64,000 nucleotides of DNA from a virus, in the IMG/VR virus record IMGVR_UViG_3300032236_001613, positions 1 through 64,000 of that record. The stretch is one strand, 5' to 3'. Numbering within the stretch: position 1 is the first letter of the stretch; each line of letters starts with the position of its first letter. The notes below the pieces were generated by a model, which was not told the DNA's origin, did not search any database, and was given only the letters and a program-made list of their open reading frames with translations. The translations under genes were made by a program, and so were the position numbers. This document shows, in pieces, positions 44,089 through 52,366 of this stretch.

Positions 44089-44601
44089 GTGAACAAAAGA
44101 ATTTATTTGGATATGGACGGTGTACTAGCTGATTGGAACACCGGAGTTGAAGGTATTCTGGGCTATAGGCGTAAAGATGCAAATGCTCATTACGATCCTA
44201 AAGATTGGGCAAAGGTTAGACAACATCAACGAATGTATCGAGATTTACCTGTAATGCCAGACGCCGAAAGGTTAGCCGATACAGCAAGAAAGTTTAGGGA
44301 TCAGTTAGGATGGGAGTTACTGATACTAACTGCTGTTCCTAAGGATAATGATTTTAAATGGGCATTCTGGGACAAGTTTGTATGGGCAAACAAATACTTT
44401 CCGGATATTCCTGTACACTTTGGGCCATATTCAAAAGATAAACAAAAACATTGTAAGCCCGGTGATATTCTAATTGACGATCGTAAAAGCAACTGCGATG
44501 AGTGGGAAGCAAAAGGCGGTGTTGCAATTAGAGTTACTAACGAACGTGTTGATCTAGCTATCGATGAATTAGAAGCAATGTTTAAAGAGTTAAACCTTTA
44601 G
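44089..44601 (+). CDS. HAD-superfamily 5'(3')-deoxyribonucleotidase-like protein
   Basis: 170 aa. The HAD nucleophile motif RIYLDMDGVLADWNTG is at residues 4-19, motif II is LLILTAVP, and motif III/IV is KPGDILIDDRKSNCDEWEAKGG. This pattern fits 5'-nucleotidase, deoxy, type C enzymes that dephosphorylate dNMPs. The start is GTG at 44089; the ATG two bases earlier is followed by a stop. SD AAGG at 44079-44082. It overlaps the convergent small gene by 20 nt. Confidence 0.85.
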   Translation: MNKRIYLDMDGVLADWNTGVEGILGYRRKDANAHYDPKDWAKVRQHQRMYRDLPVMPDAERLADTARKFRDQLGWELLILTAVPKDNDFKWAFWDKFVWANKYFPDIPVHFGPYSKDKQKHCKPGDILIDDRKSNCDEWEAKGGVAIRVTNERVDLAIDELEAMFKELNL

Positions 44602-44800
44602 ACAGATCGTTAATCGTTTGAATAGCATCAACGCAGCTGACATGATCAGGATAAATTCCTGTTCCTGTAATACCAGATGGGGACTGCCATCTTAAAAACC
44701 AGGAGTCCCCTATCTCAGCTACTGCAATTAGCCAACCATATTTGTTTAAAATTGGTCCTATACGAAGATGTGGTACTTTTTGAAAATCGTGATCAAACAT
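44582..44800 (-). CDS. Small unknown protein
   Basis: 72 aa, probably one compact beta-sheet plus helix (GWLIAVAEIGDSWFLRWQSP, then SCVDAIQTINDLS). It follows the 453-aa gene by 6 nt on the same strand and has no visible promoter, so it is likely translated from the same mRNA. Short convergent overlap with the nucleotidase gene. Confidence 0.55.
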   Translation of the reverse strand: MFDHDFQKVPHLRIGPILNKYGWLIAVAEIGDSWFLRWQSPSGITGTGIYPDHVSCVDAIQTINDLSKGLTL

Positions 44801-44806
44801 TAATCT

Positions 44807-46168
44807 TTATGACTCGTCGTTAGGTGTTTCCGTTTCTTCTTCATTTGATTCGCCGTCGCTAGCAGGACGTTTCTTTTTAGTCATCCACCCTGCATCTATA
44901 AATTTCTGTAATTTTTTAATTTCTTCGTCAACATCATAAGTTTTTATTTTTGTATCTGAAGTTTGCAATGTAGGATCTTCGGAATTAGTTTTCATATACT
45001 CTTCAATTTCCGATTTTTGATTTTTTAATCCAGTGACTAAATCATAATAAAGGTAAGGATATTTTTCTTTGATCATTTCTTTATTAGGAGGCACATCGGC
45101 GATGTTCATAAAGTATGGTCCGCCTGCATCAAACTGATATCTTTCTTTTCCAACAATCTCTCTATCAACTCCAGCTTTTTTAATATTTTCTTCTGAAGGG
45201 TCGTAAGGATTTAATTGGAAAATCATTGCTCTAGAAGAATAATTATCAAAGTGCCCAGCATAGCTACTATTTGCTGTGCACCATGTTGTACCTAATCCCA
45301 TAGCAACATTAGCAGCTCGATTAAGTGTAGTATATATTTTATAATCGTTATTATCAACAATAATAAAAGCACGTACTGAACGTCTCATCGCAAGCACACG
45401 CATTTTTTCGTTATAGTCTTTTAATATCTGTTCATAATGGTATACTAAGTAAAATCCTAAATCTCTTATACTATCAAATTTTCCTAAATCTGTATGATTA
45501 GCATCAAGCATATTTCTATTTTTTAAGAAGTACCATTTGCTAAGATTCATATTTAACGTACCGGTTATGTCTTCCCAGTTGTGAGCACCTTTGATATATT
45601 TTTCAACAATCCATTTGCTATTAACACCATCTCGAGAATAAGGATTACCTTCGTAGCCAGTCTGTTCAATACGATCGAGATTTGATAAAAACCAATGCGC
45701 AATTTCTTGATCAGTAGCTTTAGGAATCGCTACAGTTGTTGATGGTAATGTTCGAGGAATGTTAGCTTCCTCATGCTTAGTTTTCAAGTTTTCAAATTCA
45801 GGTAGTTTCTTTAGATCATTTTCAACTTGATTAGGTTTTAATCTAAATTGTAGTCCTATTTTATCAAACTTTACTCCACTAGCATATAAGTCAGCCATTT
45901 GCTTCAAACGTTCGGCCTGTGTGTTAGCGACCTTAATTGGACGATCGATCTTTTTTGATTGCGCAGGCGGAGGAGTGTATCCGTTTACTTTTTTTATAAA
46001 ATCTGAAGGAAATGATACGGGATTGTTTTTAATATCTAATCTTACAGCATCGGCTAACTTTTGAACGAGGTTTTTATTACTAAAAACATATTGGCTCCCC
46101 TTTGTAAGAGGAGCAAACTCTTCTGTTAAAAAACTTTCTACTAAATCAATAAGATACCGTATATTCAT
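44807..46168 (-). CDS. Phage protein with WCTA-type domain; possible internal head protein
   Basis: 453 aa. It starts MNIRYLIDLVESFLTEE, an amphipathic leader with a T4-protease-like cut site (LTE|E). Residues ~90-125 look helix-turn-helix-like (ASGVKFDKIGLQFRLKPNQVE). Residues ~285-370 hold GLGTTWCTANSSYAGHFDNY, then RAMIFQLNP and KERYQFDAGGPYFMNIAD. I recall this G-T-x-W-C-T-A domain as recurring in large phage genomes without known function. The C-terminus is acidic. It is transcribed with the 688-aa gene (5 nt gap). The internal-protein role is inference. Confidence 0.72.
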   Translation of the reverse strand: MNIRYLIDLVESFLTEEFAPLTKGSQYVFSNKNLVQKLADAVRLDIKNNPVSFPSDFIKKVNGYTPPPAQSKKIDRPIKVANTQAERLKQMADLYASGVKFDKIGLQFRLKPNQVENDLKKLPEFENLKTKHEEANIPRTLPSTTVAIPKATDQEIAHWFLSNLDRIEQTGYEGNPYSRDGVNSKWIVEKYIKGAHNWEDITGTLNMNLSKWYFLKNRNMLDANHTDLGKFDSIRDLGFYLVYHYEQILKDYNEKMRVLAMRRSVRAFIIVDNNDYKIYTTLNRAANVAMGLGTTWCTANSSYAGHFDNYSSRAMIFQLNPYDPSEENIKKAGVDREIVGKERYQFDAGGPYFMNIADVPPNKEMIKEKYPYLYYDLVTGLKNQKSEIEEYMKTNSEDPTLQTSDTKIKTYDVDEEIKKLQKFIDAGWMTKKKRPASDGESNEEETETPNDES

Positions 46169-46173
46169 AGATA

Positions 46174-48240
46174 TTAATACTGGCTAGGATTTAATAAAGA
46201 ACTTCTAATAGCATCTAATATAGGTTTAAGTCCGGTTGCACTTCCTTTAGCAAGATCATACATGAATTCTGCTTTTTCTTGATCGTTCATACCTGACATA
46301 GCCGAATTAAACGCTCTATCCACAATTAATCTTAACGGACTATTATAGGAGGATACATCAAGATCACTAGTAGTGTTTAGTGCCGCTATAAATTTTTTAA
46401 TTTTTGCACCGAGTGAAGAAGCTGTCTGTGCATCATCGTAATTCTGTGCAGCATTAGCTCTATGAATTCTTGCGTTAACAACACTAATAGCATTATGACC
46501 TAATTTTGTAAGAACTGGGCGTATTCTATTAATTACAGCTGCTTTGTCTCGATCGAGATTGAGATTTTTACTAACATCAGGACGTCGTGAAGACATTTTT
46601 TCTCTGTCAACTGCACCTCTAGCAATCCACATCTGTTCTAAAGTACCTAATTGTTCTCTTAAAAGATCGAATGTATTTGGTGCACGAGGATCTGGTCTAT
46701 TTGGAATTCCCATTCTTGCTCTCATTACGCGAGGATCAACATCTCTATCAACTTCGTCGTCGTCACCGGAAAGTCTAAACAACTCAGGGTTAACTTCCTC
46801 ACCACCTTTATAAGCAAGAATCTGGAAAGGCATAGTATTGTCTCTAGCTGGATTGTATTCTTCTCTTCTTTGTGCAGCAGCCTTTGACATACGTTCGATA
46901 TGTTTCTTATCTGGTTTAACTGCAGCCATTCCGTCTCTATAGACTAAAATAACGAAATTGTCAGGATTTGATTTAAATTCCTGATTCATTAATCGTAAGC
47001 TAATGTTGTGCTTTTCGTATGGTGCTTCAGCACTAAGTTTATTACGACGGTGTAAGAAACGAATTAGATACTGACCACTTTTTCTTTGTGTTTGGCTAAG
47101 TCCAGTTTCGGGATCGCCTAGCATTTGAGTTAAAGTACTGGATTCATTAATCATAATCGATTCGATTAATTCTTCGTTCCATACTTTAAATGCTTCTTGT
47201 TCAATGCTTTCGAAAACTTGTTCTTTAGCATATTTGACTTTAAAATTCTTAAACTGCTCTGTTAAGTAGCTGGAGTTTTTCATTTTCATTTCGGTTGACT
47301 CTCTTCTTGGTAATCTTGGGCGGTCTTGGCCAATAGATCTATTGTCGTTGCCACCTCTGTTATTATTTCTACTATCCGCTTCGGGCCATGCGTAAATGTA
47401 ATAGCCCATTAAGTTATTATCCATAAAATCACGTACAACGTGGAATCGTATTCCCATTGCAGAGTATTCTCTTATTTCTGCTCTATATCCAGGGATGTTA
47501 GGATGTTCTACACCCGGATCACCTAGACGCTGTGCATTGTTTTCTAACCATCGACCAACTTGTTGCATTTCAGCCATTGATGTAAAGTTATCAGCACCTG
47601 CTCCTGGTCCTTGTGGATTAAACCCACCAGGTCCACCACGATGCCCAATCATCTGCTGCATACCGGGCTGATTGAGATGCGCAATCACTGTAATATCTTC
47701 AATTGGTGTTCTTGTTAACTGTCCAAAATGCTGGCGTCCAATAACACGCACTGCATTTTTCATATATCCAGGTAGATTTCTAACCTGATGCCATTCGATT
47801 TCACCGCCAGGTACAGTAACTTCTCTGTGTAGTATGTCTGGTAAAGTATTTGGCTCTACAGGTACTTCAGGCTCACCATACCCAGGATCATTAGCTCTAG
47901 GAGCTAACTCTGCATCGGGAATCTCGTCCTGCCCTACATCTAGCTGATCAATACGGCCAAGGTAATCACGCATTTGATCGTTAGGGTTTAGTCTTACATT
48001 GCGTGTACGTTCAGCACTGGCACGATTTAACTCAGCACGACCTCCTGCAGGAGCATCCTTTTTAGCAGGTTCCGAAGCTGCGGGCTCTGATTTCGCCGGG
48101 GCATTTTTAACGCCACCTACAACATCATTAAAATCATCAAACTCGGGAAACGGATTTATTTTTACCCGAGGTTTTTCAGCAGTAGGTTTAGCAGATGTGC
48201 TATCCGGTGCTTTCTTCTTTTTGTCATCATTATCAGGCAT
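46174..48240 (-). CDS. Large unknown protein, probably virion-associated
   Basis: 688 aa. The N-terminal ~110 residues are disordered (KKKKAPDSTSAKPTAEKP, Pro/Ala/Glu-rich). Residues ~130-300 form one domain (IEWHQVRNLPGYMKNAVRVI ... IRFHVVRDFMDNNLMGYYIYAW). A middle section (~325-375) contains NSSYLTEQFKNFKVKYAKEQ. A helical C-terminal part (~530-688) follows. AGGGG SD 6 nt before the ATG and a minus-strand late promoter. The family is not recognised; size and late promoter favour a head or core protein. Confidence 0.75.
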   Translation of the reverse strand: MPDNDDKKKKAPDSTSAKPTAEKPRVKINPFPEFDDFNDVVGGVKNAPAKSEPAASEPAKKDAPAGGRAELNRASAERTRNVRLNPNDQMRDYLGRIDQLDVGQDEIPDAELAPRANDPGYGEPEVPVEPNTLPDILHREVTVPGGEIEWHQVRNLPGYMKNAVRVIGRQHFGQLTRTPIEDITVIAHLNQPGMQQMIGHRGGPGGFNPQGPGAGADNFTSMAEMQQVGRWLENNAQRLGDPGVEHPNIPGYRAEIREYSAMGIRFHVVRDFMDNNLMGYYIYAWPEADSRNNNRGGNDNRSIGQDRPRLPRRESTEMKMKNSSYLTEQFKNFKVKYAKEQVFESIEQEAFKVWNEELIESIMINESSTLTQMLGDPETGLSQTQRKSGQYLIRFLHRRNKLSAEAPYEKHNISLRLMNQEFKSNPDNFVILVYRDGMAAVKPDKKHIERMSKAAAQRREEYNPARDNTMPFQILAYKGGEEVNPELFRLSGDDDEVDRDVDPRVMRARMGIPNRPDPRAPNTFDLLREQLGTLEQMWIARGAVDREKMSSRRPDVSKNLNLDRDKAAVINRIRPVLTKLGHNAISVVNARIHRANAAQNYDDAQTASSLGAKIKKFIAALNTTSDLDVSSYNSPLRLIVDRAFNSAMSGMNDQEKAEFMYDLAKGSATGLKPILDAIRSSLLNPSQY

Positions 48241-48267
48241 TAAAAACCCCTAAAATGTTTTATTAAT

Positions 48268-48275
48268 TATTTATC
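48268..48275 (-). promoter_or_regulatory. Late promoter GATAAATA (minus strand)
   Basis: 27 nt before the ATG of the 688-aa gene; the leader contains AGGGG. Divergent from the box at 48287-48294. Confidence 0.72.
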
Positions 48276-48286
48276 AAGGTCGTTCT

Positions 48287-48294
48287 AATAAATA
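48287..48294 (+). promoter_or_regulatory. Late promoter AATAAATA
   Basis: 5 nt before the ATG at 48300, no SD. Confidence 0.72.
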
Positions 48295-48299
48295 TTACT

Positions 48300-48755
48300 A
48301 TGCAAATACAAGAACTGCTATTAGAACTTGCTGATCAACCCTACGACTATCGATTAATCTTCCAAGATCAAACCTTGCACAAATATCGATTTTATAACGA
48401 AAAAAAGTTAATGTATTATGTATTTGTTGATAGATTACAAGAAAATCAAGTACCATACCTAGCAGTAATGTTTCAACAAGTAGATCCTAACGATTTGTGG
48501 TACTCGGGGGATAAAGTTACCGGAACAGGCGATGCTTATCGAGTATTTGCTACTGTAGCTAAAATTATTAACGATGATATAGCCAAGTACGGAGCCGAAG
48601 GACAAATGATATTTGCAGGAGAGGGCGAAAGTAGAAATAAACTCTACGATCGCATAGCTAAAAACCTAAGCCGTTATGTACCTATGTATCAACTAGATCA
48701 TGTTGAAACCGAAGGACCTACTCATGTCTACCACTTTAACAAAATCAATAAATGA
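48300..48755 (+). CDS. Unknown protein with leader MQIQELLLEL
   Basis: 151 aa. The N-terminal MQIQELLLEL belongs to the shared leader set of this region and offers a T4-protease-like site (LLE|L). The body is alpha/beta (LIFQDQTLHKYRFYNEKKLMYY, VPYLAVMFQQVDPNDLW, AYRVFATVAKIINDDI) and not recognised. It is a leaderless late gene and overlaps the FeoA-like gene by 32 nt, so the two are probably co-expressed. Confidence 0.75.
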   Translation: MQIQELLLELADQPYDYRLIFQDQTLHKYRFYNEKKLMYYVFVDRLQENQVPYLAVMFQQVDPNDLWYSGDKVTGTGDAYRVFATVAKIINDDIAKYGAEGQMIFAGEGESRNKLYDRIAKNLSRYVPMYQLDHVETEGPTHVYHFNKINK

Positions 48756-48969
48756 TCTCAAAATCGGCCAATTAGCAATAATCAAATATTCCTCTAACGT
48801 ATCATTAAACGAATTAGGATTCTTATCAGGTGAACATGTAAAAGTTATAGCTAGAGCTGCCTTTAATGGTCCTACCGCTGTTAGAGTCGGTACTAGCGTA
48901 TTTGCTTTACGTAAAGAAGAAGCTGAGACAATTAGAGTCTATAACGTCCTACACGATAAACGTTCTTAG
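48724..48969 (+). CDS. FeoA-domain protein
   Basis: 81 aa, the size of a stand-alone FeoA. INDLKIGQLAIIKYSSNVSLNELGFLSGEHVKVIARAAF, then PTAVRVGTSVFALRKEEAETIRV, follows the SH3-like FeoA fold throughout. In bacteria FeoA assists the FeoB ferrous-iron transporter, and related domains sit on DtxR regulators. The start at 48724 has the SD AAGGA 7 nt upstream. The 3' end overlaps a convergent minus-strand gene by 38 nt. Confidence 0.78.
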   Translation: MSTTLTKSINDLKIGQLAIIKYSSNVSLNELGFLSGEHVKVIARAAFNGPTAVRVGTSVFALRKEEAETIRVYNVLHDKRS

Positions 48970-49165
48970 CACCCTTTATCGGACTACCTGTAGAAATAGC
49001 ACGACCTACGTCGTTAAAGTCTACTCCTTTCTTTGTACACCAGTCTTGTAAATCGTTAATAATATACTGCTTAACAGTTTTCGTAGGATTTTTAGAATTA
49101 CAGACTTTGATCAAATACGGTAATGTGCGATCAGCATCTTCAATAAGCTTAATATATTCTCTCAT
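48932..49165 (-). CDS. Short protein duplicating the C-terminal domain of its neighbour
   Basis: 77 aa. Almost the whole protein (LPYLIKVCNSKNPTKTVKQYIINDL ... IKGAKNVYRVGRYRL) aligns with the last ~70 residues of 49175-49972, including an identical GAKNVYRVGRYRL end. It begins MREYIKLIED, one of the shared leaders of this region. SD AAGGA 6 nt before the ATG. It is a tandem partial duplication that kept the leader and one domain. Confidence 0.75.
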   Translation of the reverse strand: MREYIKLIEDADRTLPYLIKVCNSKNPTKTVKQYIINDLQDWCTKKGVDFNDVGRAISTGSPIKGAKNVYRVGRYRL

Positions 49166-49174
49166 AACAATTCC

Positions 49175-49972
49175 TTATAATCTATAACGTCCTACACGAT
49201 AAACATTCTTAGCACCACGAACAGTTTCTCCTGTTCCTAATGCTCTTATTGCAGCTTGTAAGTCTACACCCTTGCTGTTAGCCCAGGCTTCTAAATCCTG
49301 CACTACATACTGTTTACCGCTTAATCGAGAAGTATTACGAGGATTGCAGATCTGTATAAGATACCCATTATGTCCTCGATCAACGACCTTATACTCTTTA
49401 ATACTTGAACCTTTCAATTTTCGATAATCATCAGCACCCCAACTTACTTCACTATCATCGTGAGGAGTTTGATCAACTTTTACTGGGATGTTTAATTTTC
49501 GGCATTGAGACTGAAATCTTTTTAAATGTCCTCGTAATCCTCGAGTATTCCAATCCTCTTGTTTTATCCAAACTTCTTTAACGCAGCTTAATGGTATATC
49601 TCCCATGGCTCTTTCTTCTTCTTCGGAGCTATGACCGCCGGGGGCTATCTGTAGATTGTCAGGATCGTAATCACTTAATACTTCCCAGTTGAACGGTAGT
49701 ATTTTAACACGATGCCTTAATTTATTTTGATCTATAACAAAGGTAACATGTGCTGTACTTTTATCGGCCCAAAGATTAACTGCGTTCCAGTTTATATTAC
49801 TAAACCATAATCGAGGATTTCTAGTTAAACTGACACTGGTATGCGCTATAACACCGTCGTTTGAAAATGCTTTTATAAAACCAGATTTTAGTATTTCAAA
49901 AGCATTGTTTAAAGTAGTGCCATGATATAAATCTTGACGATTGTTTTCTAATAATAATTCATTTAGACGCAT
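49175..49972 (-). CDS. ADP-ribosyltransferase-like protein, possible ejected effector
   Basis: 265 aa. The leader MRLNELLLE is followed by QDLYHGTTLNNAFEILKSGFIK, HTSVSLTRNPRLWFSN, HVTFVIDQNKLRHRVKI and SSEEEERAMGDIPL. This is the order seen in ART/2'-phosphotransferase-type folds (His of YHGT, then S-x-T-R, then a late Glu). It recalls T4 Alt, an ADP-ribosyltransferase carried inside the head and also made with a removable leader. A C-terminal ~70-aa domain is shared with the neighbour at 48932-49165. The fold call is tentative. Confidence 0.62.
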   Translation of the reverse strand: MRLNELLLENNRQDLYHGTTLNNAFEILKSGFIKAFSNDGVIAHTSVSLTRNPRLWFSNINWNAVNLWADKSTAHVTFVIDQNKLRHRVKILPFNWEVLSDYDPDNLQIAPGGHSSEEEERAMGDIPLSCVKEVWIKQEDWNTRGLRGHLKRFQSQCRKLNIPVKVDQTPHDDSEVSWGADDYRKLKGSSIKEYKVVDRGHNGYLIQICNPRNTSRLSGKQYVVQDLEAWANSKGVDLQAAIRALGTGETVRGAKNVYRVGRYRL

Positions 49973-49978
49973 AATAGA

Positions 49979-49986
49979 TATTTATT
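49979..49986 (-). promoter_or_regulatory. Late promoter AATAAATA (minus strand)
   Basis: 6 nt before the ATG of the ART-like gene. Confidence 0.7.
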
Positions 49987-51025
49987 AATTGCGTCTGCCT
50001 ACACGCTCTACAGCGTTTTCAATATACTCTTCAATATCCTGATCACTATAACCTAATAACTGCCCGGCTCGTCGATGCGCCTGCTGCCAAAGACGACTAG
50101 TAGGATTATAAGTTCTATAGACATTACTAGATGTTATCTCTAAAAACTCTTTAACATCAGCTTCATGCCCGGGTAATGCTACAATAAAACGCATAAACCC
50201 ATTGAGAAGATACTGATGTATGATCCAACCGGAGTTCTGTACTAGTTCAGCAATACGCCGTCTATGCGGGGCAAACTCCTGAACGTCAAACCAAGCTAAG
50301 GGCTTTTCTCCTGCTAGCATTAACCGAAACTCTTTACCCACATGAGGCCCTATGGTTTCGTTGACACTAGATCTAAATCCTGTATAAGCATACGGATCGT
50401 TGATCACAGGCACATTACCTCTCCATAAGAGATTACCACCTATATAGTCAAAATCATCACAACTGTGCTGGCTACAAACTAACTGCTCAGTTTCAAAGAA
50501 CTTATCCCACATAGATCCAAATGGCTCAGATAGTGCAATCACTTGCTCAAGCTTCTTTCTTAAAGGCGCTTCCTTACCTAAACTCTTTAAGTGTATTTTC
50601 ATCTTGTCAATAATGGATATCTTATCACCTGAATTAACATATCTGTCCGATGGAGACTCCTGTTCAGCATAATCAGCCATAAAGTTTAGAGCACGCTTTA
50701 ATCCACGCTGCTCGGGCAGCTCATCTAACTGTTCGGTAGGTAGCCCTATATACTCTTGCCCATCTACTGTAAACTTACGCGGTGTACCAAATCTGGGTAC
50801 ATAAGGATTATTAATACGCTTGGCTACGCGATAAAATTCTAAAGGATCAAAGGTTAATCTACTGGAAAACTCTATACCAGGATATCTAGTACCATAAACT
50901 TTGAATAACCCACCATGCGGACTAAGAAAAACTGCAGCATAGCTACCCTCACCTACATAGGTATAACCGCGAGAAGTTAGAAATTCTTTAAGCTGATCTC
51001 TAGTGATTACTTCATATATACGCAT
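49985..51025 (-). CDS. Protein-kinase-like fold protein, possible ejected effector
   Basis: 346 aa. After the leader MRIYEVITRDQ, residues 21-45 give a glycine loop and Lys (YTYVGEGSYAAVFLSPHGG, then LFKVYG with K42). Residues ~185-215 give DDFDYIGGNLLWRGN and VPVINDPYAYTG, where D...N and D suit the catalytic and metal-binding loops of kinase-like folds. The C-terminal part is helical (LWQQAHRRAGQLLGY, then QDIEEYIENAVERV). The target is unknown. It follows the 122-aa gene by 3 nt. Confidence 0.6.
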   Translation of the reverse strand: MRIYEVITRDQLKEFLTSRGYTYVGEGSYAAVFLSPHGGLFKVYGTRYPGIEFSSRLTFDPLEFYRVAKRINNPYVPRFGTPRKFTVDGQEYIGLPTEQLDELPEQRGLKRALNFMADYAEQESPSDRYVNSGDKISIIDKMKIHLKSLGKEAPLRKKLEQVIALSEPFGSMWDKFFETEQLVCSQHSCDDFDYIGGNLLWRGNVPVINDPYAYTGFRSSVNETIGPHVGKEFRLMLAGEKPLAWFDVQEFAPHRRRIAELVQNSGWIIHQYLLNGFMRFIVALPGHEADVKEFLEITSSNVYRTYNPTSRLWQQAHRRAGQLLGYSDQDIEEYIENAVERVGRRN

Positions 51026-51028
51026 ATA

Positions 51029-51397
51029 TTATTCGGGCAGCATCTTTTCCGCTACACGTTTAATTAATTGACGCTGGCTAACAGTTAACTCTAATACTTG
51101 TTTAGCTACATGCGTTTTAGTTGACGAGTTAACTGTAATATACCCTTCTTGATCAACTTCGCCTACCGGCTGCTGTATACTAGGTACTGTTTGATCAGGC
51201 GAACCCGTTTCGAGACTAACTGTATAACGATACTCGGGATTACCTAGATAAGGATAAAGCGCAACATAGAATCTATACTTATTAGGATCTAGACGTCCAA
51301 CTAATAAATGCCCAATACCAGATTTAATAGCTAAGTCAGTAAAATCATGACGTACAATAGCAGAGACATTTTCTCGTAATAATTCTGTTACTCTCAT
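51029..51397 (-). CDS. Unknown protein with leader MRVTELLRE
   Basis: 122 aa. The leader (MRVTELLRE|N) is followed by a small beta-rich domain: LLVGRLDPNKYRFYVALYPY, then YRYTVSLETG and EGYITVNSSTKTHV. The C-terminus is a helix (QVLELTVSQRQLIKRVAEKM). ATGA overlap with the upstream Tat-motif gene indicates co-translation. Not recognised. Confidence 0.7.
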   Translation of the reverse strand: MRVTELLRENVSAIVRHDFTDLAIKSGIGHLLVGRLDPNKYRFYVALYPYLGNPEYRYTVSLETGSPDQTVPSIQQPVGEVDQEGYITVNSSTKTHVAKQVLELTVSQRQLIKRVAEKMLPE

Positions 51398-52281
51398 TGT
51401 TTATGCTTCTTACTGTGCACAGCATCCTTCTCTGGCTCACTGTCTACGTCAAAATCAAATCCATGTTTGTCATCAGATCGATCAGGTAATGCTAAGGGTT
51501 CTTCTTCAGTGTCTAAATCAGCTAATCGATTACGCATAGCTTTTACTTGATCAGGACTCATTTGATCAGTCTCTGACTTATCCGATACTCCGGATAATGC
51601 TTTGACTCCTGCTAACTGTGCTAATCTATCTAACCCAAACTCTGCAGCACTGTGCGCTGCTGCCTTTGTAGCAATATCAGCAGCTTGAGGTTCTTGACTA
51701 TCTTTAGGTTCGTCATCTAGTGTACCTGCAACTCTTTGATCTACATAAGATCCTACATCGGTTTCGTCAACTATATTTCCTTCTTCATCTGCGGTAGAAT
51801 CTACGCCATATGTTTGCGGATCGTACTCAAGACTTACAGATTCGAATTTTTTGGTGTTAGGATCTTGATAAGTTAATAAAGCTTCATAGGGATTTTCATC
51901 ACCAAACGATGTGTGTAACCACGGTACTCCACCTTCGCTGACTCCCGTTTCAAAATGTGAACCCCAGGGCATAGTTCCATGCGGCCCGTTACCAATCTCG
52001 GTTACATCATTTACACCAGGTTGCCATTCTTCAAACTCGGGTGCTTCACTATAACTAGAATCCAAATAAAGCGTACCCATATTCTTTACAGTCCAACTAG
52101 TAGCTGCAGCTACTAGTCCATCGATCATTGAACCGGCTTCAACTGCTGAAGCAGCAGCCGCTGTAGCAGCCACAGGCTCCGCAGCAGTACCTACAGGCAA
52201 CTTAGCACCTGTGGCCGCAGCTATTCCTGCTGCTCCTAGACCTTTGAGAAAATCTCTACGGGAAATTTCATATATACGCAT
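51394..52281 (-). CDS. Acidic protein with twin-arginine-like N-terminus
   Basis: 295 aa. The leader MRIYEI runs directly into SRRDFLKGLGAAGIAAATG, a textbook twin-arginine (Tat) motif plus hydrophobic segment (residues 7-25). An Ala-rich stretch and a second hydrophobic patch follow. The rest is very acidic (DSTADEEGNIVDETD, LADLDTEEEPLALPD) and ends HSKKHKQ. Tat signals are not expected on phage head proteins, so either it is exported in the host or the segment serves to cross or insert into the membrane. Minus-strand late promoter 7 nt before the ATG. Confidence 0.72.
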   Translation of the reverse strand: MRIYEISRRDFLKGLGAAGIAAATGAKLPVGTAAEPVAATAAAASAVEAGSMIDGLVAAATSWTVKNMGTLYLDSSYSEAPEFEEWQPGVNDVTEIGNGPHGTMPWGSHFETGVSEGGVPWLHTSFGDENPYEALLTYQDPNTKKFESVSLEYDPQTYGVDSTADEEGNIVDETDVGSYVDQRVAGTLDDEPKDSQEPQAADIATKAAAHSAAEFGLDRLAQLAGVKALSGVSDKSETDQMSPDQVKAMRNRLADLDTEEEPLALPDRSDDKHGFDFDVDSEPEKDAVHSKKHKQ

Positions 52282-52288
52282 AATGTTT

Positions 52289-52296
52289 TATTTACC
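52289..52296 (-). promoter_or_regulatory. Late promoter GGTAAATA (minus strand)
   Basis: 7 nt before the ATG at 52281. It starts the minus-strand set 52281 to 49985. Confidence 0.7.
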
Positions 52297-52350
52297 GGCA
52301 ACACAGACCTTTTCGCGCGAAGCGCCGAGCGCAGATTTTTTTATAACCCC

Positions 52351-52358
52351 GATAAATA
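52351..52358 (+). promoter_or_regulatory. Late promoter GATAAATA
   Basis: 8 nt before the ATG at 52367, divergent from 52289-52296. Confidence 0.7.
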
Positions 52359-52366
52359 CCCAGACA

